A stretch of 64,000 nt of DNA from Streptococcus oralis Uo5 (lineage in GTDB: Bacteria > Bacillota > Bacilli > Lactobacillales > Streptococcaceae). The notes beneath the pieces are model-generated. The model was not told where the DNA came from, ran no database searches, and was given only the letters and a program-made list of their open reading frames with translations. The DNA lies in the NCBI RefSeq assembly GCF_000253155.1, contig NC_015291.1, forward strand, positions 1,521,001 to 1,585,000. The letters are read 5' to 3'. The position numbers and the translations under genes are program-made. The stretch's first letter is position 1, and each line of letters begins with the position of its first letter. Positions 1-8,632 of this stretch are shown in pieces.

Positions 1-440
1 AAAGTTGGGAAGCTATTTATAAGTTTTACAACTTCTTCATGCACTTCTGAGAGCACTTCGAAAACCTTGGTTTCAACCTTTTCTAAGTCAAGGTCCTCCA
101 TCGTCCAGTCTTCTTTGACCATCCTATATGGTAATGATAAACTATCGACTGTGAAAGCTCCAACAGCTCGAAGGCTCATGGGTTCTTGCGAATTGCTCGC
201 CATATCAAAAACTTCCCAAAAGATATCATCAAGAATATATGGCTTGATATAAGGGTCAATTGTCAAACGAAACTCATTATCTGGGAAATTAATATTAATC
301 CTATACGAAACCAAATAGTCTCCCACTTTGTTGAAATAGGCCCAATCTCGAGACTTTAATTGTAATTTTTTTGCTGCATTGCGCTGAACTTTTTTCAATT
401 CTTTTTTTAGTTGTTTATCTATTTTTGAAAATTTCACCAT
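1..440 (-). CDS. unknown protein, 3' end beyond the window
   Basis: An open frame starts at the ATG read leftward from 440 and runs off the left edge without a stop, giving about 146 residues. A GAGGAA Shine-Dalgarno lies just upstream. The N-terminus is very basic (VKFSKIDKQLKKELKK) and the rest is acidic and aromatic, with no signal peptide or membrane segment. I do not recognise the family. It follows the YezG-like gene by 45 nt on the same strand, so the two are probably co-transcribed. Its size and charge would fit a second small immunity-type or accessory protein, but that is only inferred from the neighbour. Confidence 0.6.
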   Translation of the reverse strand, partial: MVKFSKIDKQLKKELKKVQRNAAKKLQLKSRDWAYFNKVGDYLVSYRININFPDNEFRLTIDPYIKPYILDDIFWEVFDMASNSQEPMSLRAVGAFTVDSLSLPYRMVKEDWTMEDLDLEKVETKVFEVLSEVHEEVVKLINSFPT

Positions 441-485
441 TGAATTTCCTCACTAATCTGATTTTATTCCTCTTATTCAAGCAAA

Positions 486-971
486 CTATTTTACATTATG
501 TTCCTGCTGGAAGGCTTCCATGGCCTTGAACTGTTCTAGTTCTTTTTCATTTCTTGGTTCAAATCCTAGAAATTGATATCTGAAAAAGTTCATACGAGCA
601 GTTGGTCCAAAATTACTTTTCAACCATGGAGCGTAATCATATTCTACTGAAAGCTTGTTATTTTCATCTAAATGGATGATACAAATATACCAATCTGCCA
701 AGTCATTTTCAATAAACACTCTTTTCAGATCTTCTGCTTTATCAAATAATATATCACTTTGGTTAAATACTTCATCCTGCGATAACCCAAAATCTCTGGG
801 AAGGTATAAATTATAATGATATTCACCTTCATACTTAAAATAAAAATATGCACTTCCACTATAGGTCTTATCCATCTCGATTACAATATACAAATCATCC
901 CACTCAACTGGAATCATATCATTGGCTTGATGCACAATTTCGATAATTTTTTCATTCATTTGTTTTTCCAT
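486..971 (-). CDS. YezG-family (DUF600) immunity-like protein
   Basis: 161 residues, cytosolic, acidic. The N-terminal pattern MIPVEWDDLYIVIEMDKT, the SGSAYFYFKY strand and the late SNFGPTARMNFFRYQFLGFEP block resemble the YezG/DUF600 family, whose members neutralise LXG toxins secreted by the type VII (Esx) system. A strong GGAGGA ribosome site precedes the ATG. The gene starts 67 nt after asp5 on the same strand with no clear terminator between, so read-through from the accessory Sec operon is possible. No LXG toxin gene is visible in the window, so it may be an orphan immunity gene or belong to a locus beyond the left edge. The family call rests on remembered motifs. Confidence 0.65.
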   Translation of the reverse strand: MEKQMNEKIIEIVHQANDMIPVEWDDLYIVIEMDKTYSGSAYFYFKYEGEYHYNLYLPRDFGLSQDEVFNQSDILFDKAEDLKRVFIENDLADWYICIIHLDENNKLSVEYDYAPWLKSNFGPTARMNFFRYQFLGFEPRNEKELEQFKAMEAFQQEHNVK

Positions 972-1038
972 TTTATCCTCCGGTTAGATGTATTTTCCCC
1001 GTCTCTAGTATCCTTTATCTGTGAATGGTGCCTCGTTC

Positions 1039-1260
1039 TTACTGATAGGTTACCATCATAAAAACGAGGAGCAAGACAAACAAGGCGAAACTGAGCAAAA
1101 GAGTTATAATTTTCACCAATCGGTTGTTCTGCCAGTAGCCTGGTTTTCCGATATTGCTGGTTGCATCCATGGAAAAGAGTTGGCTTTGGCGAGGTTGGAT
1201 GAGAACTAGGACAATTAAGGCGACAGCTAGGATCATTCCTACAATCATCAAAACTTCCAT
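1039..1260 (-). CDS. asp5: accessory Sec protein Asp5 (SecG-like)
   Basis: 73 residues with two hydrophobic helices (about 3-20 and 49-70) joined by a loop IQPRQSQLFSMDATSNIG, the layout of SecG. In streptococcal accessory Sec systems Asp4 and Asp5 act like SecE and SecG beside SecY2 and are needed for export of the serine-rich adhesin. The frame could open at a GTG at 1269, but a GAGGTG ribosome site sits 6 nt before the ATG at 1260, so I prefer that start. It is the last gene of the locus, directly after asp4. Confidence 0.8.
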   Translation of the reverse strand: MEVLMIVGMILAVALIVLVLIQPRQSQLFSMDATSNIGKPGYWQNNRLVKIITLLLSFALFVLLLVFMMVTYQ

Positions 1261-1265
1261 CAATT

Positions 1266-1445
1266 TCACCTCAGAATTCCTAATAATGTAAAGATCAGGG
1301 TAAGAAGGATGAGCAAGCCGAGTAAAATGGAGAAGGTTTTACTGATCTTTTCTCCTCGGGTAGGCTTTTCTTTCTTAAGCGCTCCTTGCTTTAACTCTTC
1401 CATGCGTCCTTCGACATCCTTGTAAAATAAATCTTTTTTAGTCAT
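1266..1445 (-). CDS. asp4: accessory Sec protein Asp4 (SecE-like)
   Basis: I translated this 59-residue frame by hand. It begins MTKKDLFYKDVEGRMEEL, has a basic middle (KKEKPTRGEKISK) and ends in one hydrophobic helix (about residues 38-57), which is the single-span topology expected of the SecE-like Asp4. It overlaps the end of gtfB by 8 nt and ends 5 nt before the asp5 ATG. Position (gtfB-asp4-asp5) and topology match the order in Streptococcus gordonii. The family is small and divergent, so the name rests mostly on context. Confidence 0.8.
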   Translation of the reverse strand: MTKKDLFYKDVEGRMEELKQGALKKEKPTRGEKISKTFSILLGLLILLTLIFTLLGILR

Positions 1446-2784
1446 GTCCTTCCCCTATTATCCTTTCCATCCTCTCTTGGTAAGTAGCCAAGTCCACATA
1501 GTTGGCATGGCGGCCTTGATGTCCAAGGGCTCGGCCCATCTTGTCAAGACTGCTGAGAGCTTCTTGAATCTTCGCAATCATGTCTCCAACAGCCTGCACA
1601 TCAAAGAGGTGTTCTGGAGCTGTGTAAGGTCTGTTATGAGCTGTCTGGTTAAAGGCTAGGATGAGCACATTGTGCTCGAAGGCTTGACGGACAGCATCCA
1701 AAAGCTCGTTTCCGTAATTGATATCCAAATAGAGAGCCGACAGCTGGTAGAGTTCTCGAATCTTTTGCGGACTGGCGTTTTGGTAGAGAACGACATTGGG
1801 ATAGGAAAGCAAGGTCAGCAACTTGGACGACATTTCAGTCACTGCCGCGATTCGGAAGGTCACTCTTGGCAAGGACTCAATCAGAGTTTCGATATGTTCG
1901 ATCTGATCTGAGTTGGTAACAATCAAGGCATCTGGTCGGACGAAGTTTTCTCTTTTGAACTGATAATGATAACCTAGATGGACAAACTTGTCATGATAGG
2001 CTGGATTGGCCAAGGCCAAGGCCTTTTCATAGGTAGCCTTGTCTGGTATGAGGATCTGCTTGGCTCTCAACTCCCCTTGCTCCAAGAGCAGCTGCATATT
2101 CCCAGGAAGACAATCATCTAGCGGTTCTTGCCAGACCAAGATGTCCTGTCCGCTCTTGTCTGGATAATGGTATGAGACCAAGAAAGAGGTGGCTAGAGTG
2201 TTAAAGAGAAGGTGGCGAGTGTCGATTCCCAAGTCTTGCAAAAAGAAGATCGTGAATTGTACTCGATTTTTAAAATGGCGTAGACCTTGTCCAGGCAAGG
2301 TTAGGAGGATATCGCCTGTCACATGGTTTTCTAGTATAATTTCCTGTCCCTTTGCATCCTGATACTTGGTCAGGATAGTCTGCCCATCTGCACTATAGGT
2401 GGTCTTAGCAAAGCAGACTCCGTATTGGTTATAGTGGTCTGCTTGGTAGATGCGACCGGATAGGTCCTTCCAGTCGACTTGCTTGACCAGACGAGCCTGA
2501 GGAGCATCCACATAGTGAATCACACCCCTCTCCCGAGAATCCTCTAGGATATGCGCCGACTGATTATTTCCCGCAATCTCCCAAAACTCAGGTACGGCTA
2601 CTTGGTTGAAAAAAAGAGCTTTTCCTGACTTGTAATCTAGATAGTAGGTAAAGGGAGAAAGAATCCCATCTGGGAGAAAGCCATCTGGCTCGATCACAAC
2701 TATGGCATGGGACAGACCAGCAGCTTCTAAACTTTCGTGCAAATCGCGGCTTTCCTGGCCATATCGATCAAATAGTTGAATCAT
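1438..2784 (-). CDS. gtfB: accessory Sec glycosylation protein GtfB (Gtf2)
   Basis: 448 residues. GtfB is the partner of GtfA; the complex adds the first O-linked GlcNAc to Ser/Thr of the serine-rich repeat protein in the cytosol, GtfB providing acceptor recognition. The N-terminal two thirds is the typical GtfB region (start MIQLFDRYGQESRDLHESL). The C-terminal part (about 287-420) is a Rossmann-like domain with the signature LPRVTFRIAA ... LYLDIN. The same domain occurs at the C-terminus of the two GT8 enzymes of this locus. The start overlaps the gtfA end by 17 nt and the end overlaps asp4 by 8 nt, so translation is probably coupled. Confidence 0.92.
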   Translation of the reverse strand: MIQLFDRYGQESRDLHESLEAAGLSHAIVVIEPDGFLPDGILSPFTYYLDYKSGKALFFNQVAVPEFWEIAGNNQSAHILEDSRERGVIHYVDAPQARLVKQVDWKDLSGRIYQADHYNQYGVCFAKTTYSADGQTILTKYQDAKGQEIILENHVTGDILLTLPGQGLRHFKNRVQFTIFFLQDLGIDTRHLLFNTLATSFLVSYHYPDKSGQDILVWQEPLDDCLPGNMQLLLEQGELRAKQILIPDKATYEKALALANPAYHDKFVHLGYHYQFKRENFVRPDALIVTNSDQIEHIETLIESLPRVTFRIAAVTEMSSKLLTLLSYPNVVLYQNASPQKIRELYQLSALYLDINYGNELLDAVRQAFEHNVLILAFNQTAHNRPYTAPEHLFDVQAVGDMIAKIQEALSSLDKMGRALGHQGRHANYVDLATYQERMERIIGEGHD

Positions 2785-4288
2785 GCAGGACCTCCTCTAT
2801 CGTTTTCTTCCACTTGTCCCTCACCTGATTTGTTAAAAATCCTCTAGCTAGGTCATAAGATGCTGTTCGCATATCTGGCAAATGATTTTCCTGATAAAGC
2901 TGGCAGATCTTTTCTGCAAAGGCCCTTTTAATTTCCATTTCAACATGGTCGTCTGAACTTGGAATCAAGTAGCCATTTTGACCGTCCTGGATAAAGGTTT
3001 GGTTGCCATAAGGCACATCAAAACCAATCAAAGGCAATCCTGAACCCACTGCCTCCATCAAGGTCAGACCAAACCCTTCGCTAGTTGAAGCCGTCAAATA
3101 GACTTCATACTGGGGATAGATCTGAGATAGGTCTGCATGTCCCTTGAGCTGGATGTAGTTCTCCGCTTGGTGAGCCGTGATGATTTCCCTTAAAAGGGAT
3201 TCCTCACCCCCACTGCCATAAATATCAAAGGTAAGCTCTGGAAGGACTTGATGCGCTTGGATAACCGCCTTGACTAGCCAGTCGATGTGTTTTTCCTTGG
3301 CCAGACGCGAAGCGGTAATGAGAGAAAAGGGTTTGCGTTCCCTAGCAGGCTCGGTCAGCTGATCTATGCTCCCAACTGGAATCGTGACGATTCGTGGACG
3401 ATGCTGACTGTATTGGGCAAATTGACCTTCGAGAACTTCCTTCTGCCGATCCGTGGATACGATAAAACAATCGACCTTGTCCGCGTTTGTAAATTGATAC
3501 TCATAGTAGTTGTTCCAAAGGAGATAGTCTTCGTTGCTAGCATTCTCACTATAGTGCTCTGCATGAACGACAACTGCTAGATGGGCCTTTTGTACTTCTT
3601 CAAAAACAGCCTGACCAATCCCTGTCTCCCTATCCAAGATGACCAAATCAGACTTGCTCAAGTTCAAACTTTGCATAAAATAGCGCATAAGGGCTGGCTT
3701 TCCGTACAGAATCCGGTCTTTAAATCGATAGACCTCTTCCTGTCCTTCAGTCAGCAAGATATCGTAAGCAGTGCTGCCATCTTCATTGAAAAAGCTTCGT
3801 TGATAAAGCCTAGCCACTTGGTCTTTGGGCGCGAAATATTCTGTACAGTAACGCGTGTAGGAGAAATAATCCTTGCGAATCAAGTTACCACCAAACACAT
3901 ACTCTGCATGCTGTACTAGATTCTTAGCCGAGTCTACCAAGTAGCAGGTCACAAACTTGTCCTCGTCTGAAAAGTAGACGCGCAAGACTTTGCCATCTTG
4001 CTCCCTATGACTCTCTAGGCCACCAAAAGAGGCCAAGACCTCATCAACTGTAACACTGGTCGGTGCTAGCTTGATATCTGTAAAATGATTGTAAAGCCAG
4101 ATTACCTGATCATCCGCAAAGCCGATATTGGCCGTTAAATGCTGGATATTGTCTGCTAAAATCAAGTCGGTAAAGATAAACTTAGATGCTAGGTCTAAAC
4201 TTCTAAAAATCCCTGCTCGGTAGGCCTGGGCATATTCGACACCACTACTCGCCCAACCGATTCCTAGATTTATATTGTAAATTGTCAT
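2768..4288 (-). CDS. gtfA: accessory Sec O-GlcNAc transferase GtfA (Gtf1), GT4 family
   Basis: 506 residues, full length for the family. It is the catalytic subunit that transfers GlcNAc from UDP-GlcNAc to serine and threonine of the adhesin. The N-terminus (TIYNINLGIGWASSGVEYAQ) and the C-terminal GT4 block SEGFGLTLMEAVGSGLPLIG, containing the E-x7-E donor-binding motif, are both present. PFSLITASRLAKEKHIDWL opens the second Rossmann domain. It lies 12 nt after secA2 and overlaps gtfB by 17 nt. Without it the adhesin would be unglycosylated and usually unstable. Confidence 0.94.
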   Translation of the reverse strand: MTIYNINLGIGWASSGVEYAQAYRAGIFRSLDLASKFIFTDLILADNIQHLTANIGFADDQVIWLYNHFTDIKLAPTSVTVDEVLASFGGLESHREQDGKVLRVYFSDEDKFVTCYLVDSAKNLVQHAEYVFGGNLIRKDYFSYTRYCTEYFAPKDQVARLYQRSFFNEDGSTAYDILLTEGQEEVYRFKDRILYGKPALMRYFMQSLNLSKSDLVILDRETGIGQAVFEEVQKAHLAVVVHAEHYSENASNEDYLLWNNYYEYQFTNADKVDCFIVSTDRQKEVLEGQFAQYSQHRPRIVTIPVGSIDQLTEPARERKPFSLITASRLAKEKHIDWLVKAVIQAHQVLPELTFDIYGSGGEESLLREIITAHQAENYIQLKGHADLSQIYPQYEVYLTASTSEGFGLTLMEAVGSGLPLIGFDVPYGNQTFIQDGQNGYLIPSSDDHVEMEIKRAFAEKICQLYQENHLPDMRTASYDLARGFLTNQVRDKWKKTIEEVLHDSTI

Positions 4289-4300
4289 ATGATCCTCTTT

Positions 4301-6679
4301 TTATGGAAAATGGGTGAGAATCTCACCTTTGGGCGTTACTTCCACAATCCCCATGAGAAGATTGCGTACCATATCTGTACGGATTTGTTGCTTCATGGTT
4401 TCAAAGCCTGCATAGGCCTCCTGATAGTACTCTACGATAGGGTTCTTTTGAGAAGCAGACTGGCTCCCGATTGCTAGACTGAGCTGTTGGAGATAGTCGA
4501 CTTGCTCAACCCAGTTGTCATCAATAGCCTTGAGCATAGATATTCTCAGAAAAGAATCATAGAGCTGGTGAGGTTGGAGGACTTCCTTTTTAGCTGCGAT
4601 TTCCTTAGCTATTATTTTCTCTAGTAACTCCCGAATCTGATCTGCATCAGCTAAATCCAAATCAGCAGGTAATTCTCTCATCCCAAAGCTAATATTGGTC
4701 ACGATAAAGTGAAAGAGTTCTTGGGGGCTGCTATAGGCTTTTTCTGAGATTTGTTTGGTATAGTCTGCCAGTATATCCTCAAGTATATGCCCTAAATCAC
4801 GGCTCCCATCTAGCAAGCAATCTCTTTCTTTGTAGACTATTTGGCGCTGAATATTGACGCTTTCCGCATACTCTAAGGTTTGTCTGCGTGCAGAGCGACT
4901 GGCACTATCACTAGCCTCTTGGGCTTTTCTGACGAGATTGCGGTACTTGCGAGCCTTAAGTAGGATAGGTTTGCTACTATCTTCCACTTGGTAGTCTTGA
5001 TAGAGGTCGTGAACCCAAGACGGTCCGAACTTTTTGATCACATCATCTTCAAGCGATACGAAAAATTGAGACATGCCTGGATCGCCCTGGCGGCCGGAAC
5101 GACCTCTGATTTGCAGGTCAATCCGTCGGCTCTCCATCCGCTCGGTACCAATCACAATCAAACCGCCCAATTCTGCGACTCCTGGACCGAGTTTGATATC
5201 TGTCCCTCGACCTGCCATAGAAGTCGCAACTGTCACTGCCCCCATCTGTCCAGACTCTGCAATGATCTGGGCTTCACGCGCCGCATGATTGGCATTGAGG
5301 ACATTGTGGGAAATCCCTTCTCGCAAGAGCAAGGACGAATAAAGCTGGGACATTTCAACAGAACCGACAAAGATAAGGAGTGGATTGCCTTTGGCGTGAT
5401 AGGTCTTGATTGCTTCCAAAGAAGCATACACTTTCTCAGGTAGGGTCACATAGAGATTGTCCGGATGGTCCATTCGCCTAAGTGGGCGATTGGTCGGAAT
5501 GCGAATGACAGACATGTTATAGGTTTCGAAAAATTCTTTCTCTGCCACCTTTCCCGTTCCTGTCATACCTGAGATTTTGCGAAACATTTTAAAGAGACTC
5601 TGGTAGGTGATCGAAGCCATGGCTCTGGTTTCAGGAGAAAGCTTCACATGTTCCTTGGCTTCGATGGCTTGGTGGAGACCTCCTTGAAGCTTGGTCATTT
5701 CCATCAAACGTCCTGTGCTCTTATCCAACAAAACCATCTCTTGCCCTCGAACCAGATAATCCTTGTCCTTGGTATAGAGCGTGTGGGCTCTGAGAGCATA
5801 GACTAGATGCCGAACATAACTGGCGTACTCTTCCTTGTAGAGATGGTCGATTCCTAGGAATCCTTCGACCGTCTGGGCCCCCTTTCGGGTCAACCAAACC
5901 TGATCTTTTTCTTCCTTGTAGATGTAGTCTTCTCCCTCAACCAAGGTCGTCACTAGGGTATCAATCATCCCATAATAGTTAGACTGGACACGGGGAGAAC
6001 CTGCGATAATCAAGGGAGTTTGGGCACTATCGAGTAGAATGTCATCGATTTCATCAATGATGACATAGTTAAAGGGAGGCAGGAACTTTCCTTCACTAGT
6101 GGAGGCAAGATTGTCATTGAGATAGTCAAATCCCAGGACACTATTGGTCGTGTAGACGATGTCCGAGGTGTAGATCTTTCTTTTCTCTTCGGCAGTCAAG
6201 TCCTCCTTTGGATTATCTGAAGAGGGTAGACCGACAGTTAGACCTAAAAATTGGTAGACCGGACCCATTTCACTTGCATCCCGTCTAGCCAGATAGTCAT
6301 TGGTCGTGACCAGCATGCTGCCTTTTCCCGTTAGGGCATTGAGGTAGAGGGGCATGGTTGCAGTCAAGGTCTTGCCTTCACCCGTATTCATCTCAGCCAC
6401 ATTTCCTTGGTGGATCACGATGGCTCCCATGACTTGCACATCATAGGGAAAGAGACCCAAGACCCGTTTATCCGCCTCTCGAACAAGGGCATAGACTTCC
6501 ACCAATAGCTCATCCAAGGTTTCTCCCTTGGCAAGACGCTGGCGAAACTCCTCTGTCTTTGCAGCCATTTCCTCATCACTGAGAGCCGCCATCTCTTCTT
6601 TGAGGGCGTTGATTTGGCTTACAAGCTTCTTGACCTTTCTCAGTTGTCTTTCCTGATACAAATGATTAAACACCAGCAT
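4301..6679 (-). CDS. secA2: accessory Sec motor ATPase SecA2
   Basis: SecA2 powers export of the glycosylated adhesin. With the ATG at 6679 the protein has 792 residues, close to the S. gordonii length. Visible motifs are Walker [11 protein letters not shown] (about 98-107), Walker [14 protein letters not shown], and the helicase-type [11 protein letters not shown] and [13 protein letters not shown] blocks. The open frame reaches back to 6727, but that would overlap asp3 by 62 nt. GAGGAGG abuts the ATG at 6679 and lies 6 nt before a GTG at 6673, so the GTG (790 residues) is an equally good start. The C-terminal SecB/zinc-binding tail of SecA1 is absent, as expected for SecA2. Confidence 0.95.
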   Translation of the reverse strand: MLVFNHLYQERQLRKVKKLVSQINALKEEMAALSDEEMAAKTEEFRQRLAKGETLDELLVEVYALVREADKRVLGLFPYDVQVMGAIVIHQGNVAEMNTGEGKTLTATMPLYLNALTGKGSMLVTTNDYLARRDASEMGPVYQFLGLTVGLPSSDNPKEDLTAEEKRKIYTSDIVYTTNSVLGFDYLNDNLASTSEGKFLPPFNYVIIDEIDDILLDSAQTPLIIAGSPRVQSNYYGMIDTLVTTLVEGEDYIYKEEKDQVWLTRKGAQTVEGFLGIDHLYKEEYASYVRHLVYALRAHTLYTKDKDYLVRGQEMVLLDKSTGRLMEMTKLQGGLHQAIEAKEHVKLSPETRAMASITYQSLFKMFRKISGMTGTGKVAEKEFFETYNMSVIRIPTNRPLRRMDHPDNLYVTLPEKVYASLEAIKTYHAKGNPLLIFVGSVEMSQLYSSLLLREGISHNVLNANHAAREAQIIAESGQMGAVTVATSMAGRGTDIKLGPGVAELGGLIVIGTERMESRRIDLQIRGRSGRQGDPGMSQFFVSLEDDVIKKFGPSWVHDLYQDYQVEDSSKPILLKARKYRNLVRKAQEASDSASRSARRQTLEYAESVNIQRQIVYKERDCLLDGSRDLGHILEDILADYTKQISEKAYSSPQELFHFIVTNISFGMRELPADLDLADADQIRELLEKIIAKEIAAKKEVLQPHQLYDSFLRISMLKAIDDNWVEQVDYLQQLSLAIGSQSASQKNPIVEYYQEAYAGFETMKQQIRTDMVRNLLMGIVEVTPKGEILTHFP

Positions 6680-7106
6680 CCTCCTCAATAGAAAACGAAA
6701 CAAAGTCAAGAGCCTCAAAACCTGCACTAATCAAGGAAAGGCGATAGGTGTAGGCCGTTTCAGGATAGGTGAAGCTAAAGGAAAATTGCCTTTCAATCTT
6801 CTCCTCGATGATTTCCTCATAACGGTTTAAAAAGGTCAGTTTGAGATAGAGGCCTTTGACCGGTTGAACCTGCATCTTCATAGATAGACGGTAGGTATGA
6901 TTTTTCTTAAGAAGAGGGAGGCTGGGCTGACTTCTAGTAGCCTGGTAATTGACACTAGAAAACCAGGTTTTAAGGGTTTCACCTGAAGCCAGCAAAGGAT
7001 TTTTCAGGGTAACATGACCATCTGCATGATAGGTGATCTGGCTACCGTAAAGATAAGTAGCTCCCATCTCGCCCCACCTAATATCCTCTCTCTTGATGAT
7101 AATCAT
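6666..7106 (-). CDS. asp3: accessory Sec protein Asp3
   Basis: 146 residues. Asp3 binds Asp1/Asp2 and the adhesin and has a carbohydrate-binding-module-like beta fold. The sequence is beta-rich, starting [32 protein letters not shown] with repeated short strands and no membrane segment. It overlaps asp2 by 4 nt and secA2 by 8 to 14 nt depending on the secA2 start. Its place between asp2 and secA2 is the canonical one. The shorter Asp3 form seen in several streptococci has about this length. Confidence 0.9.
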   Translation of the reverse strand: MIIIKREDIRWGEMGATYLYGSQITYHADGHVTLKNPLLASGETLKTWFSSVNYQATRSQPSLPLLKKNHTYRLSMKMQVQPVKGLYLKLTFLNRYEEIIEEKIERQFSFSFTYPETAYTYRLSLISAGFEALDFVSFSIEEDAGV

Positions 7107-8632
7107 GTCTCACCTCTTCCGTATTCTTCTAATATCATCTTGTAAAAATGAATAAACCAGGCAACGTTTGTTCCTGTGTCATCATTGTGTCGACCTGCTG
7201 TCCCTTTCGACAAGATCTTGGCACCTGTCTGGCAAAGAGTCTCCACTAGTTGGTCATAGGCAGCACTATCCATATCCTCGTCCTTCATGTAAGAAAGACC
7301 AAAGGTCGTCTGGGAAAAATCAGCTTGTTTAAATCGGGTCCAAAAACGTTGATCCAATTCCTTCATGTCTTTTGGGCTCACTCCTCCTGTCTGAAGGTGC
7401 AAGACATCAAAGCTGGTCGGGAAAACTCCTGGCGCTTCTAGTCGGCCCCTCTGTGCGATGATCCCTAGATTTGTCAGAGGTTTCCCTACTACGATTCCCT
7501 TGGGCTCAAAGTGAGAGCCATAATAGAGGGCCGGGAAGGTTCCCATTGACAAGCCAGATAGGATCAAGTCACTTCTATCCAAACCTAGATAGTCTAGATA
7601 GTGTTGGATGGTTGCTTGAACCTTATCTTCCAATTCCTCACTTCCTAGGTAAAAGGCTCCTCCTTCTAATCGGGGATCCGAAAAAAGGAGAAAGGGGCAT
7701 CGGAGATTCTTCATCATCCAGTAACCCTCAAAGCCTTCCGCCGGACGGTAACCTGAGAAATAGACTGCTAGAGGTGGCTTGAAATCTCCTGGGTGAAAGA
7801 AATAGTTGATTTCCTCACGTTTTTTGTCATGCAGGATATTGCCTCCGAGAACAAACTTTCCAAACTGTTTCCGGCTCCAGCGTTGGTGGAGATTGCCGAT
7901 GTTGACCTTTCCCTGGCCACGCGCTTCAAGAGAAATGCTCAGATAAGCGTCATAGTCTTGTTCCACAATGATTGCTTGGGCAAAGTCTGCTTCCTTGAGG
8001 AGAATGTCCTGTCTAATCTCTGAAATGGATCCTGCTGGGATCTTTCTCAAACGCAGGCGCAAGTCCACTGGCCCACTCTTTTCATATTCGAGCCAGAGTT
8101 CGATTGGCGAATGGGCTTGGACGGTCTGATTATAGGCCCAAGAGGCTAGTTGGGTATAGTTCTTGCCAAAATCACCTTCTAATTCCAGATGCTCAAATCC
8201 TTGATAGGAGACAGGGCCTTGGAAACTCGGGTGAATCCTTATCGTAGCTGGACTCAGCTTATCTCCATAACCACCTTCAAAGAGGGAGGTGGAGAGGTCT
8301 CGAACAAAGCCCTGTCTGTCTGACAGGTCCATCGCTTGCATGCAGTGCTGTTTGATGAGGTTCTGAATGTTTTGTTCCTGACTTACAAACTGTTCTGGAT
8401 AGAAAACCGTATAGGGTTCCAAGCTAGATGTAAAAGGCAACAAATCTACTAAATAAGCTCCATCCGTGAGAATGACAGCATGAAAGTGCTCTAGGTCATT
8501 CTCATCCATGATTTTCTGGATGTCAGACGATGTGTTGGGAGGAACATGATACCAGTCTAGTTGGGCTGGTAGGGCAAGCGTATCTTGCCAATCCTCTAGA
8601 CCGATTTGCAAGATCTTATATTTCTTTTCCAT
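7103..8632 (-). CDS. asp2: accessory Sec protein Asp2, GlcNAc O-acetyltransferase
   Basis: 509 residues. Asp2 is both a transport factor and an enzyme that O-acetylates GlcNAc on the adhesin. The alpha/beta-hydrolase-like part shows the nucleophile elbow SGLSMGT with Ser362, an acidic Glu452 in KDEDMDS, and His482 in GRHNDDTG. As I recall, these are the residue numbers of the catalytic triad reported for S. gordonii Asp2, so the enzyme looks active. The start overlaps asp1 by 17 nt and the end overlaps asp3 by 4 nt. Confidence 0.94.
   Translation of the reverse strand: MEKKYKILQIGLEDWQDTLALPAQLDWYHVPPNTSSDIQKIMDENDLEHFHAVILTDGAYLVDLLPFTSSLEPYTVFYPEQFVSQEQNIQNLIKQHCMQAMDLSDRQGFVRDLSTSLFEGGYGDKLSPATIRIHPSFQGPVSYQGFEHLELEGDFGKNYTQLASWAYNQTVQAHSPIELWLEYEKSGPVDLRLRLRKIPAGSISEIRQDILLKEADFAQAIIVEQDYDAYLSISLEARGQGKVNIGNLHQRWSRKQFGKFVLGGNILHDKKREEINYFFHPGDFKPPLAVYFSGYRPAEGFEGYWMMKNLRCPFLLFSDPRLEGGAFYLGSEELEDKVQATIQHYLDYLGLDRSDLILSGLSMGTFPALYYGSHFEPKGIVVGKPLTNLGIIAQRGRLEAPGVFPTSFDVLHLQTGGVSPKDMKELDQRFWTRFKQADFSQTTFGLSYMKDEDMDSAAYDQLVETLCQTGAKILSKGTAGRHNDDTGTNVAWFIHFYKMILEEYGRGET

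Noticed and set aside
1031..1069. Imperfect inverted repeat CCTCGTT / AACGAGG at the asp5 end as a terminator
   Set aside because: The arms lie about 22 nt apart, partly inside the coding sequence, and no T-run follows.
3364..3573. Short frames in gtfA, secA2 and fab genes on other frames
   Set aside because: They overlap strongly conserved genes, lack ribosome sites and show no recognisable domains.
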